DNA of 64,000 nucleotides, taken from NCBI RefSeq assembly GCF_013377495.2, contig NC_066382.1:7750001-7814000 (forward strand), read 5' to 3'. The notes below the pieces were generated by a model that did no database searches, was not told where the DNA came from, and saw nothing but the letters and a program-made list of their open reading frames with translations. Position numbers and translations under genes: made by a program. This stretch comes from Cygnus atratus. Taxonomy: Eukaryota; Chordata; Aves; Anseriformes; Anatidae. Below, piece after piece: positions 1 to 13,800 of the stretch (positions within the stretch are counted from its first letter, which is position 1; every line of letters starts with the position of its first letter).

Positions 1-232
1 CATTTCTAAAAGGATCTTTTGTCTGATCAGCATACTGCAGCGCTCAGCTGTATCTTCAGTTGACAGTTACAGGAAAGCTTCAACATCTCTGTTTTCCTCT
101 CATGTTTCTACTGTTTCAACCCAAAGCTGACACAGCCCTACGGGGCCACCACCATTCCTGCCAGAAGCGCAGCAGCATTCAGCTTCCCCAAATCCCTCAC
201 CTTCCCCAGCAGCGCCCAGGGGTCCCCCTCAC

Positions 233-3200
233 CTTGCATAACGTCATCCATCGCTGCGTAATCTGCAATTGGTTCATCAGCCTGGAAAACAGAAGAGACG
301 GGGGGTTAACAAGCACCTCGCTGGATGTTAGCAGTGTTATCAGCTGTACAGGTCAGTCCTGCTCTGGAGAGGAATGGGGAACTGTTGCCAGAACACCTTC
401 TGGCATGGGCTGGGAGTAAGAGGGGAGAACTCGTGCTGTAATTTTGCTGTCCTTTGGGCTGGTGCGCACAGTTTTGCGGCACAGGCCAGCTAAGAAATGT
501 TCTTTAAAGAAAAAGAGACTTTTCCTTCCCCAAGAAAGGCAGGAGCTCCAGGAAGAGCTCGTTAAATTAAGCTGATGGCCAGCCACAGGTGGGCACGTCC
601 AGGGCGTGGCAGTTTTCATGTGCACCATAACGTGTTTCTCTTTGACTGTACAAAATTTTGTTCAATTCTCTGCTTTACTCGACTTCCTTTAGCAGCCACC
701 TCACTCTCACATTACCTTTAATAAAATGACAGACTCGGGGATGACTCCCAGGCTGCCGAGCGTTGCGGTGTCATCACTTAGTATCTTCCCGTCGATCGAC
801 AAATTCTGGTCGAAGGGAGCAACTGAAAATGCATGCATGATCTGTGCCAACACAATGAGACACGCTGATTTTGTGCAGAGGAAAAACATACCGCTGAACT
901 ACACAAAAACACCGCGTTTAGAAGACAAACGCATGCCTTTTGATGCCACTTGGGATTTTATACCCTTTTCCCTCTCCATCTCCTCCCAGCTGTACTCTCT
1001 TGACTATTCATTTCATGTTTTCTTATTCATGAACAAACACTCCTTGGACCAAAAACGCCTTACCTGTATTTTCAGCTCTTTCAGCGTCTGATTAGCAGAA
1101 ACAAGCAGTGCTTTTTCCCCTCGGACTTTTCGGTGCCGGGTGCTCCGCCTGATGCCTTGCTTTTGGTAAGTGATGTAGTTCTGGTGCGAGATCTTCTGGC
1201 GCTTCGCACCACCATTGGTCTGGAAACAAGTCAGAAATCAGGAGCCCGGCTCTGGCCTTTGTGGAAAATACAACCTCCCCTTCCCCCAGACTGCATTTCA
1301 GGCAGGTCAGTCATGCGAGGGAAAGCACGAAGCACTGAAACGCCCCTTGGAAAGTGAATGACGCATGCAAGTATCACCAAGAGGTCGAGAAGACCGAAGG
1401 ACTTGCCTTGAAACTTCGCCCCTGCTCCTAACACCAGCACAGTGCTTACTGTCAGCCAAGCGTACGAGTCACCGTCAGTATTTGATGCAGCAGTGACCCC
1501 TCCTCTCCAAAAAGAGAGCAAGGAAGAACTTGACGTGTCAGGAAGACGTACACTAGTGCATTTACATCAGGGGAAGATGAGTGCTGCTGCCTTTCCCAGG
1601 AGACACAGCTTCCCAGTGCCAGGCCCTCGTTAAGGATTTGGTATTAGGAGTAAGAGTATTTAAGGTAGCCTGAACACCAAGTGACCGACGTTCGGGAGCA
1701 GGCAGATCTCTAACACAGATATCTAACTTACAAAGCACTGATTGGGAACGAGCCCTGGAGAATGCTTTCATGCTGCAACCATGAAGCACACTGGCAAGGA
1801 AGCTAGAGAAAAGCCAGCACTGCTCCTACAGCTAGGTTTAAAACCAAAGAGCATGGGCGCAAAACTGGCCTTGGTAATGTAAAGTGAGACAAAATGTGCG
1901 GTATGACCATGACAGTAACACAATTTGAGACACAGTTGCTTTCTCTTTCGCCTGCTAGATGTAAACAGAGGAAAAGAACTGTTCCATCATGCTGACTCAA
2001 GAGGTTGGTGCAAAACTGAGGAACCTTGTAGTATTTTTGATCTCTACCTGGTTAAAATCTGGGTCTTGCTCCCCCTCTGGCTTGTTTTCCTCCCTTTCCT
2101 CTTCAGCTTCTGAGCTGCTCACGTTCAGCTCTGGAGCAGCGTCCTTCATTACCTGAAGTCATAAAAATCATTCTGTGTAACTAACCCAGACTGTCACATC
2201 ATGACAAACAGCTTTCAAAGACTTCTAGGATGCCACCTTGATCAAATGAGCCGAGGCAGAGTAGGAAAAACCCAGGGATCTGCTCCACATGCTCTGCAGA
2301 CTTCCCCCGCACCCCGAGCTGCATCAGACCATGGGGGACTCAGCTCAGCAGAACACACGCAGCTTGTCAAGCTTCTCTGCTGAATTGCAGGTGCTGGCTA
2401 AAAATCAAAACCCCACTGCGGGGACATCCTGCTTCCTGTGGCTCAAGACCTACCCTCCTCTCCAGGCAAAGGGAAAGTCTCCAGGGGCCTGGACTGATTT
2501 CTTTCCCATTAGCTGGCTGCTTCTCTGTTCGACTAAGTGTATTACGAAAGCCCTAACGCAGAGAAAGGAATATTATCTGTAAATTATATACTTATCCATC
2601 CCTGCAGCAGACCGACAAGAGGCACTCACCGCCGTTATTTATGGGTCTGGAGTTCGTAAGTAAATGAAATCTAAATAATTTACACAAACATATACAGAAC
2701 TGAACATCCTTTTTATTTATAAGTCACTCCACAGGAAGCGTGGATCCGCTGGGCATGTACACATGTCTACACTTTGGCTGGGGCTGGGGTTTGCAAGGGA
2801 GCCCAGGAGGCTGGCGCACTCTCCATCCCGGATGCCTAAGAGCTCACTTCTCCATCAATGTATTTGCAATTAAAGATGCAATCACAGCTCCCAAGCATCC
2901 AGCGCCAACCGCAGTGTCCCCAGAGCCCTCTGGATTCCAGCAGTGCCGCCCTTCGGAGAAGGCGCCGTCCGCAACCTCCCTGCACCGATTTTATAGGGCC
3001 GTGACTTCCCTCCTGCAGCGTCAGCGCAAGGAGGAACCCAGGGGCTGCACAGGAGGGACGAGCAGCGACGAGGGGGTGGAAAAACACTCCCTGACTTTGT
3101 GAGGCGAAGCTGGCAGGAAGGAAGCAGCGGCTCTGAGCGCCGCCATTCGCAGTACTTGCTGGTGAGAGCCCGGTGCCCGCGCAGCTGACGCGCTGCTTGC

Positions 3201-4810
3201 GGGCACCGTCACCGCTTCGCCTCTCGCTGGGGCTGCCCCGCTAATGAGGGATCTCGTGTGCCAGCTCTCGCCCCCTCTCACCGTCTCCAGCTGCTCGGCA
3301 AAGAATAGCTGCCTGTTTTCAGCAGCCCTACGTGTGAGTGTGGTCCTGTCCAGCACCAAGAGGAAAACTCCTCCTCTGCGCTAGTGCCAAGATACAGCCT
3401 TGGGATTCAGCCTCCAGGCAGGCTGTAAACCGGCAGCAGGGGCTCAGCACCATGCTCTGTGCTCTACGTCTTACAGCTGAGGCAGAAACCTCCAGCACCC
3501 TGCAGTTCTCTAGGCGCCATCTCTTCCATTTAGAATAAGGCTGGGGGTGGAAAAAAAAAATAAATCTCACTGATCTCACACTGCAAATGTGGAGGGAAGA
3601 TTTTTGCCTCCCTCCAGCTTTGATTCTACAAGGAAGCCCAGGAAGCCTTTGCCTTGATGCTCCTGAATTAAGTTGATCTGACCATGCTGAGCTTCGCAGA
3701 CCTGTTGTGTGCCTGAGTGCAATCACTAGAGGATGGAGGAGCTGAAGGCACTTCGGGAAGCTGCTGGCAACCAGCTACTCATGCATCTAAGTGCTCTGAA
3801 ACCCTTTAAGCACCAGTTCAGATTGGAGCTACTGTGACATAGCTGCGTTGCGCTTCGCCCCATCCTGGAAGCTGTCAGGGGATGTTTTTACCAGATCTAA
3901 GCTGCTGTGACTGTCTTGGGTTCAGCCGCCTCCTGTCATCAGCTGGATCTTGGCATCTTTACCTGAGCACACCCACAAGCTTTGATTTCCCTCTCAAAGC
4001 ATAAAGCAAGCCCTAAGAAGGGGAACTTACTGTAACCAGCTTTCAGATACCTGTACAGCCACTTCCAGTCCAGTTCTGGACCTCACACTGACCCCATTAA
4101 GACAGCAGCAAAGCAGACACAATTCACAACTTTGTAAGGGATCTTTAAAACCACATCTGTGTTCACTGCTATTTTATCAGCTTGCAGATTGAAGAGCTTA
4201 TTTCTATCTAGGAACAAACGTCACTTTAGCAACCAAGAAAGGAAATGACAAATACTGGAGGGGGAGGAGAACAGGTAGAGCCTGATAGCACGATTATGAG
4301 GACAGAGATGGTTACGACATTGCCTAAAACAATCAGAACTGGCATACACAGAAATACCTGACAACACAAAGACCACCAAAAGGATTTGGACTGGCAAAAT
4401 GAAGCCTTGAGGAAACCAAGTGTTCAGAGCAACTACATCCAGTGTTCCCATTTGCCATTTTTGCCAAAGCAATAGCTCCCACAAACCAGAGCCAGGTGCT
4501 TTCTGCCCACTGAAAGCGGCCCTGCACGGCACCACCATTCCCACCAGCAGGCCCCACCTTGTAGGGATGCAACAGGCTGCGATAGCTGCCTCGCCACTGT
4601 GTTCAGATGGCTGTTTATTTAGCTGTTTGGGTTCTCAATTGGTGCAGTTTCTGTTAAATGAAATGGTGCCAGGAGGAGTGAGGACCAAGGGAGAGATCCG
4701 TACCTTTTTATTATCCACCACTTTATGGATGTAGATAGTTGCTTGGGTGTACTCACGCAAGTCCCGCTGCTGTTGGCATAACAGCCCTTCTCTGCATTCT
4801 GGACAGAGTT
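233..4810 (-). CDS. USP48: USP48 exons 21-25: C-terminal region with ubiquitin-like domain
   Basis: Exon 21 (4704-4810) gives LCPECREGLLCQQQRDLREY. Exon 22 (2048-2152) is an acidic linker. Exon 23 (1064-1219) is very basic (AKRQKISH, RRSTRHRKVRGEK), a plausible nuclear-localisation segment. Exons 23-24 contain the ubiquitin-like fold (LKELKIQ, then VAPFDQNLSIDGKIL). Exon 25 (233-281) reads ADEPIADYAAMDDVMQ and ends with one base of the next codon before GTGAG, so the final exon must begin with the remaining two bases, left of position 1. Confidence 0.95.
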
Positions 4811-7800
4811 CTGGGGAGGCACAAAGGAAAACGCATTTAATTGCTTCAGCTCCTTGGAGACACTGAGTATATGCACCTGCCCAACGCCTCTCACTGCTAA
4901 CCCAGAGCAGCTCACATAACGAGGGGCATCTGCCAAGCTCAGTGTTTACTGCGGCTGCTGCGGATCCCCTTAGATCTGACCCTTTATCCAAAAAGAGCCT
5001 TTTCCCAGGAAGTCAGCACCAATTAGCAACACAACAGAGCACAGACAGCAGTAAAAGTTCACTCACTGGGCTCAGAGGTGTAAAGTGCGCTCTCGGGGTC
5101 TGCCCCAGCAGCTTGTGTTCGGGTGATTTTGATGACATGATCCACGACGAACAGTTTTTGAATCCTCTCCCACTCGCTGGGCCATATTAGAGCTATACTG
5201 TGCAAAGAAACAAGAACGTGCTTTATGACATGGAAAAGCCAAGCCCCGAGCACGCAGTGAAAACAGTGCTGAGCTTCTGAACAGCCTCCTCTTTTCATTT
5301 TAGTCTGCAGGTGAAAGAAGGGCAGCAAAACCAATCCATAACCCCAGCTACATGAGAGGGCCTGTATGCCCAAGATAACAGGGAAGAGGAGTGTGTTATT
5401 AGTGACACTGTTATGCTCCAGTCATGCCCAGCATGCACAGCCGGAGGGAGGAAGGAGGAGGAGAGAAGTGGAAGATCTGCTACATTTTTAGTTCTGCATC
5501 ACTGCAGAAGCAAGGCTATGGAGCATAAACTCCAGCCCAGCGTCCAGTGCTCCAGGGGTAAGTCTCACGGAAAGCAAATCTTAAAGGAAGCTACACGTTT
5601 CTAATGCCCCAGTCAGATTCAGGGTAGTTTATTGTTAGGAACTAGCCAAGCTTAAGTAAGCTCTTTTTTTCCTGAGACAGCATCCTGTGACAATTTGGGT
5701 CTTGACCTATATGAAGATTTATACTAAGGTAGGCCTGAGAAAGCATCTGTGCTAATTTTGTTCAAGGGACAGCATTTGCTCCTCATGTTGCTGCAGCTCA
5801 GCAAGCCTCTGGGAATGCTCCCTGAGGCCCATGAGAGACAACAGCACCCGGCAAAGGCAGATGAGTGAGCAGAAGAAACTCACAGTTTAGAGTCTTCTTT
5901 GGTCATGGAAGCATAGGTGAACATGAGGCCCCCATGGGGGCAGAGAAGAGCGCTGTTTCCTACCGAGGACACAGGGCTGCATCGCGTCGGTCTCCTGCTC
6001 AGGCAAAGAAAAGGAACAGTAAGTGGTTTGTAAGCGTGGTCAGGTTATTTCATGTGGAAGAAAAAAAATCACAAGTGTGCAGGCAGCTGAGAAGAGGAAA
6101 TCACAGGTGAGTATTTACAGAAGGCATTCCAGTGGGGAATATTACACTATCACCATCAAGGAAATCAGATCTGCGTTCCTGTGCGCTGCAAAATTACTCT
6201 CATGCCTAGCGGAGATTTCCATCTCGTACTACCAGCAGCGCATGGAAACGGGATTGAGTGGTGACCTTTGCCTAGGATACAGCTTCAGACAGATGAAAAA
6301 ACTAATCAGGTTACTATCTAATCTGACCATCTGGTTAAGACACGGTAAACAAGGAAATTCGGTTTCTGACAATGTATTACAGCTGCTATGAGCACAGGGT
6401 CCAAGTCCTGCAAAATCAGCTTCCTTGTTTCCGCAACGGCAAAGCACAGGTAACTACACACACCAGGCAAACGCTGATTCAAAAGTGAAATTGCTATCTG
6501 CAGCACACCCCCCAAAAAACAGAAATTAAAAGCACCAAAAACCTCAAGCTGGTTACCTGACAAATTTCCTCCATTCTTCTACAAAGAACTGTGAAACAAT
6601 ATACAGCTCATCTGTCTCCTGGAAGACAAAAGAAAAAAAATAATAAAACAAATCTTCTGTTAATTAATCCAACAATAGAGAGGCAATGACTATTCAGCTT
6701 TTTCTGCAGTGCTCATTCTTTTCGAGATCTCAGTGTTTTTACCATGACAACTCCATCCGAGTGCACTGGGAAAACCAAGTAAAATAATTTGAGATCAAGC
6801 ACTAAGTACTTACATTACTAATCTTGTGTTTATTACAAAGTTAGTTTAGCTTTAGATCCAATTACCTTTAATTCATAGCAGGAAGCGGTCATTTTCCCTA
6901 GAGCAGCTAAGGCTCTCTGGCAGTGTGTTTCTGTCGCCGGGTACTCCTTCATGTACTCAGTGTCTAGAGCAGACACATCTACGTACCCCCGTGGGGACAG
7001 GGTGAGAGACCATCCCATCCTGCCCTCCCTTTCCTCACCGAGCAAAATCCACGAGTGGTTGCTTTCAGCAATAGCACGCACAGATTCAGAACCAGGGATG
7101 TGCACCCTCACAATGCAGCATTTTTGGGACAAACTATTTTTTTTTCCTGCCCCTACTGATTTGCGATTATATAGTCTGCTGCTGGCAGCTCCCAGACAAG
7201 AAATCACGGAGATCCTAAGAGCTGGGTGACAAAGTGATTTCTGTGCTCACCTGTCTGCCTTCCCTAATGCAGATTCAAGGGCTCACTCCATCTTTCCACA
7301 GGAGAACTCCTGAGGTGTGCATGTGTAGATATAATTTTAATGTCCCTTCATACTTCCTAGATTAAACTGCTCCAATTTGGCTCTATTTTTTTTTTTTTTC
7401 CTGGACCTCAACTGTTATGGGTCAGGAAACCTCACAAAGATTATGAGCCCTGAATACTGCTGGTAGGACCTGACAGCTCTCCTTCGGAGGCTCAGCAGAG
7501 CATTGCCCATTTAGTCCCTCCTGGGTTCGGGAGCACAGATCCATGCTGATCTCAGTATTTATTCCTCGCCAGAGCTGCTGGTGGCCCCGAGAAGGGACCG
7601 GGAGCAGCAGGCTGCCCTCACACGTAGGAGCAACCGAGGCGGACACCTGCCAAAGCAGCTTGGCAGGATCTAAGAGTCAATCATTAATCAGCACTGCGAG
7701 ACACCCAGGAGCCAAGGTGTGGAGCACAGCCAGCAGCTTGTGCCATTTCTCTCAAACTGCCTCAAAGCCCCGATGGCTCTTAAGAAGGTCCTGGAGAGCC

Positions 7801-10800
7801 GCACGCCCGAACCGGAGAGAGGCCGGTACAACAGGTCCTGTGCGACTGCCGCTCCTATTTGCATGGCTTCAGCATTTAGGGCAGCCCCCCGCGCCCTCTG
7901 CCAGGCTCGAGACAGAAAAGGACACTGGAGGAGCTGGGGCACACGTGAATTTTGTCCTACCATCAGCAAAAGCCCAGTGGGAAGGCAGACTAAGGGCGGT
8001 GGATAGCCCTCTCTCTCCACTGGCACGGCTGCACCGCGTAGGTACTTCTAGGGACGGATATAACCACTGCAGAAATATTGTCCCTGCTTATCTAGCTGAC
8101 TCCAGGCCAGCGACAGCTATATTGGCACATGAGCAATTCTCGTGTATCTACAGCAGGGCTGTGTGCCAGCGCAGCTAATCGGGGGAAATCACACCTCGGC
8201 GCAGCGTACTTGCGAGCTCCACTGGCACAGGCAACCCTGGCGCAAGCATGGTCTCACTCAGACCGAGAGAACGATCATCAGCCAGCGTCTCTCGCAGTCA
8301 AAATAAAATTTCATAGGAGAGGGATAAAAACTTACAGAATTGCTACCCATCTGCCACCACTCGTCTACAAAAAGATGGCACAGGATGCGCAGGGCATGCC
8401 CAGCCTGCGCGCTCCCAGGCAGGCAGACGGGGCAGGCAGGATGGCTCAGCTGGGGATGCCGCACCCAGGGATACTGCTCCCAAAAAGCAAATTTTGGGCA
8501 AAGCAGCAGGGAATGCCAGCTTCCACCTGACAGCCTTCCCCCCAGGCCCCACTAGCGTTCCCCTTCCCCTACCTGAGGCCAGCTGCCCAGGCAAGGCCTG
8601 CATTTATCGTGAAACAGGTTCTGGAGGGAGGTCTTCTGCTCGCTAGCCATCATCTTATGCAGAGCTTCATTTTCTTCTCCTTCACGCTCCAAAATCTGCA
8701 TGAAACAGTTAGTTTGTGCTTCAGTTCCTCGCGGCTATTAAAAGGCGACATTGCTTTTCTCTGCTGCATTAGGTAGTGAAAACCAGAAACATGACCACGT
8801 ATTTACGGTCAACAAAAGGGTAACATTATTTGGGGTCAAATACCTTGCACTGGGAACAGCACTCTTTGTTATTTGGGAATTCAGGGGCCTTTGGAAAGTA
8901 TTGCTTGAGTTTCTTCCAGGCTTCCTTCGAAACCACCCTCCTTTCGTTTTCAGATATGCACAGGTCACCTGCACAGAGAGAGCCAAGAGAAGGGCTTTGC
9001 TCTTGACGTACTCAGCAATGTTTTGCAGCCCTAACTAGATTTAAGAGATTACAGGGTATAAATGTGGGGGAAGATATTCACGCACTTATCAGGCAACACC
9101 ATGTCAGCAGAAAGACCACAACTAATACACAAAGTCACCTTCAACTTCTTTATCATTTCCTTGTTCAGGCAGGCAAAAAAATAATGTGACTTCAATTCAC
9201 ATAAATGTCCTTTAGGTCTCAGAGCCTGTGAACCAAGCAGCCGATCAAACACAACGCAGGCTGAGGCAGTGACAGATGCCTGGAGAAGCAAGGACAAGCC
9301 AGAGAGGGCACCAGGCTAATGTTTTCTGATCTTGGCTATCTGGAGCTATGATTTCACGGTGACTCCACTTTTCAAATTGCAGACCAATCCTGTGCCCCAC
9401 GAAACAGGAGCCAAGTGCTTTCCGTGTCCACGAAAAACAAAATTACCACTGTATATAACCTCAGACTGCCTCACATGCTCTATTCAAGCACCTCGGAATC
9501 CTAAAAGGACGTGTTCCCCCTGCACCTGAGAGCCGCCCTTCCCAAAGCGTGGTTGCACTCGAACACCTCATTTCAGCTACGCCTGTTAAGTGTGAGGAAC
9601 TCCCCAGGATGTTCAAACAGCCCAGGTTCACGATCAGCTGCAGAGACTCCTTGCAGTAACACCCCCCACAAGAGAAACAGGCAAACAGCTGAAGGGCACC
9701 TGCAGAGCTGGGAAGAACTTCGCTGCCCGCAGCTGGGGGGGAGTAACTGGGGTGTGAGGACAGCAAGCAAGATTCACCAGCCAGCACCCAGACTCCTCGC
9801 CTTATTTATCCAGGCGACTGATGCTCAAGGAACAAGAAAGGATGGTTTAGGGCAAGGGATCTGTGCTTGTCGTTTTAGCGACAGCAGTACCGGAGAGGTT
9901 ACACTAACGCGTCTGAGCACCACACGTACGCGTGACCGGGTGTGCTCCAGCGGCCGAGCCAGGCTTGGGAAAACCCGAGAGCACAACGGCTCAGGGATCC
10001 GACGGCCGGCTGCCCGCACGGTGGATGCCTGCCAAGGGGAAAACACAGCCGCATCTCCTCTGCGACAGCTGCTGGGAAGTCAAGGCTCGGCTGCGCTGCA
10101 CGCACGAGAAATGAGAGCAAACCAGGTTCAGATGCAGTACGGGAATATTCATGCCTCAATGGGGATCTTACCAGCAAGGGGGAGGCAAAACAGCAACCGC
10201 AAAGTTGTGGTGCCGGTGCCAAGAAGGGTCCAGCAAAGGAGGGGATATCCTACTATCTGCTCTGCATTTCTATAGCCTGAGAGCTCAGCAGGCAGAAGAT
10301 ATGGATAAAAGGCTCCTTCCTCCCCGCACTCTGGCAGCTCTTTAACATTACAGCAGCTCCTCAGCCCCACAGACAGGCAGCTTTCCTCCTTCTAGCTAAG
10401 CCTGGACCTCTGCCAGTCCCCGCAGGAAAAAATAGCAACGCTCCCCTCCTGCCTTTCCTCTAATAAACAAAGGTCAGGCCGGACTGCTTCGAAGCAGCGC
10501 TTGGCCCCTTGTTCTTCATCAAACACGACCAAGTGGCCCAGCTTTACCATATGAGGAGGCAGGACCAGGCTGCCTTCCAGAGCCAGCAAGGATGGGAAAA
10601 TGAGCCTGTACAAATAAGGGCCCTGACACCATGTGATTAATGAAAACAGACTAATATGCTGCGGAGTGAAAGAGGTGGAAAAATTAGATCTGAACGCGTG
10701 GGGAAGAAGTGCTTTGCCATCTGGAAGATGACCACCCTAACCACTGATGACCCTGCTTCCCCCTCCCACAGTCTCTCTCCAGGGACACATTTTGGGCACA

Positions 10801-13800
10801 GACATTAAAGAAGTCTTAACTTCTGTAAAAAAAATTCTTTGCCAGGGTTGGGAAACTACCAGAGAGTGAAAAATCACAGCAAAGACGTAAAGAGACTTCT
10901 TAAGGGAACACCGGGATGGTATGTCTGGAGGCGGGCCAGACCTCACAGATAAAGTGCTGCCTTTTCCAGAGAGTACCAACAAGGCAGTGCCTTCCTCCAC
11001 AGCAAAATTAAGGCTGAATTACTGAAACTACAGGTTTGCTGATACACTCCAGAGGAAAATTGTAAGTGCGTAGAGGTGGAAAGGTTGCTTTAAATGAGTA
11101 ATCGAAGGTTAGCTCAAGCTGATGAGAAATGACCTGCCAGTTGCCCCCATACTTAATATTTATTCCAGTACAGCCCGAAGTAACAGATAAACTAGCAATT
11201 TACCAGCGTAATGTTTTTATGATGTCTGGCTGCATTAAATGTTTCACCACCACACCGTGTTTTTATTTAAAAGCAGCAGCCTTGCGGCACTGGGAAATAT
11301 GGTGCAAAGGCCCTGTGAAAAACAGGTAACACCATGACAAAGTGCTTAAACACTGCTTTACAATGAGGCTTTATCAAGCCATTACTCTACATCTTTGATT
11401 AGCCTTAATGACAGGAGATGTGTTGCTAATTTATGGCATGTTTTTCTCTTAGTAGGAACAAGACCAAGCGTCCCAGGCAGAGCTGTCAGGGAAATCAATG
11501 CTTCCAAACAGGAGCCTACAGTAGAACACAATTATGTTTGAGAGTGACGTACAAGCTAAAAAGTGAGATTCAAACAACAGCGTAGCCAAGGATGTAGCTA
11601 ACCAACCATCACTTAGCAAAACAACCAACATCAGGTCAAAACCTTATGTAAACAGACACCAAAGCACAGCAGGTGGGTAAATCAATACGCTCAGGAGTCC
11701 CAGCCACTCACAGATCCGCCCAAGTTTCTCCAGTTGTTAGGCCAGTAATTCTGTACGCTGAGAGTTTAATATAAACTGAGAGAACAAACTGACGCTCTCA
11801 GCTCCAACCTTGACTGATTTACGCCATCTATTTTTTCTAGAATATCCTAAGACTTTCAGAGCTTTAACATGGCTGCAAACCTTTGGTGCCACCCCCACCC
11901 CATCACGTCACTTCGTTAGCGAGAGGAAGAGATGCTACCCTTCTGCAGCCTGGCTGTGCTTATTTACACCCTTTTCACTACTTACACGATTTGGTGGACT
12001 GCACCACAGTAGTGCCATTACATATAAAAGCTCGAAGTTTTTAAGTGTCAAGAAAGACCAGGCAAATGAGAATAAAGTACACTTCTTCAGTAACTACTTA
12101 TGCTGGTCTTAGCTGCAGCGAAGGCTACAAGGTTAATGTCTTGAGCAGTGGGCAACAACAGACATATTCAGCTCCATCCCCCGCAGAGACTTACCATGTG
12201 GGCAAACAATGTCTTCATTAAAATTTAACTCTTCTTCCTCCTCTCTCTTCTCTTCATTTGATTCATCTAATCGAAAAAAAAGAAGATTGCACAGAGTTCC
12301 TCTCTGAAGGAAAAGCAAAATCTTTGGGGGACTGAAGCCTGGTTTCCCTTCAAATCACCGCAAAACTCTTAACCCAAGGGAGGCATGTTATTCTCAATGC
12401 ATGGCCTGCTTGCCCAGAGGCCAGGCTGGATTACACGTAGGAGTGCTTTGAAGTGTGTGGAGCACAAGACCATCCTTTGTGAGATTACAAAGGATGCATT
12501 TGTTCCAGCTAAAGCACCACAGGGGTTCGCTGCTCCCAAAGATCTCAGATCAGAGTTAACCAAAACCCCTAGGTGAGAGGAGAGCGAGCAGAAACCTTCC
12601 TGGCAAAATATTAGTCAGCTCATTGCCTTGAGGACACTAATCTAAATCAGATGCTCCCTTTGTAGCTTTGGGAGGGAATCATATGAATGAGCCCAGACCT
12701 GTGCGGCTTGGAAAAGCTGGTGGGAAAACCTGGGAGCGAGCCTGAGCCCTCCCTGCACAGCGCCTGGGACCAAGCGATACCAGCCACAAGCCAGAGCTGC
12801 ACGTGTTTGATGAGACAAGGGAGAGCCAGCGCTGCGCCCTTCCATTAGCTATTCAGCAGAGAATTAAACAACCTGCACATCATTAGCTATAATTAACGAT
12901 GATCCAGCTAGCAGAGCTGATTTCTACATTTTCAACGGGGGCACTTCCAGCAGCAGCTATGAGAGCAGAGCTCACTCCCCTGGTGTGAGCAGCGAAGGGC
13001 AGGCTGCGCCACCGAGAGCACACTGCTGCTCTGGCACGTGAGCCGGCAACTGCGGCCAGGCTCTCAGCGATCTGCCCTGCGCTTGTGCTCCCACAGCCAG
13101 GACAAACATTTACAAATTATAGTTCAGAACTGTAGCTCTATAGGCAGAGGCACTGCCCATTGAACGGGAGCGTTATCAACACAATAATGTCAGTAACAGT
13201 TTGCAACAAGCCAGCTAACGAGCAAGCTGGCTTGTGAGCAGTTCAAATGTACTTCTGGGAGGTGCAACCTGCTTTGAAACCAAGGTGACCCCCAAGGAAT
13301 CACATGTGGGACAGTAACTCAGCTGCTGATGCAGAGAAGTGCCCTTTTCTCAATGGATGCCACCAGCTCCATCAGCAGCGCCAGCCCACAGATATCACGA
13401 GGGCTGTGGTATCTGGTGTTCCGAGCCTTCAAACCCAGGATCAATGCAATTAGCTGATCATCTCCACTTTCATTCAAATAAGCTTCTTGATCCCAGTTAA
13501 GAAACAAAAAGCTCAATAAAATCCATTTTCCAAAGGTTTAGAGAACAGAAGGCAAATAAAAAACCCCATGCATTCTCACAAACATATGATACAGGCATAG
13601 AAGAGAATCCAATTCATGATTTTTTTTTCCTAAGCTGTGTTTTGCCAGCGCTGCTTTACCAGCTGTGCTGTTTCATCTGTAGGCCTTTGCAATAAACATC
13701 TTCATTCCTTCCCCAAGATAATTTTCCTGTTTCTTCCTTCCCTGCGCACTCTCATTCAGATAAAAGTAGATGAAAAGATCATGTGTCTGGGGCGGTAATT

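Noticed and set aside
7543..8178. 211-codon plus-strand frame inside a USP48 intron
   Set aside because: Same reasoning; the sequence has no recognisable motif.
9511..10275. 254-codon plus-strand frame inside a USP48 intron
   Set aside because: No family resemblance, ordinary intronic composition and no neighbouring exons; probably chance.
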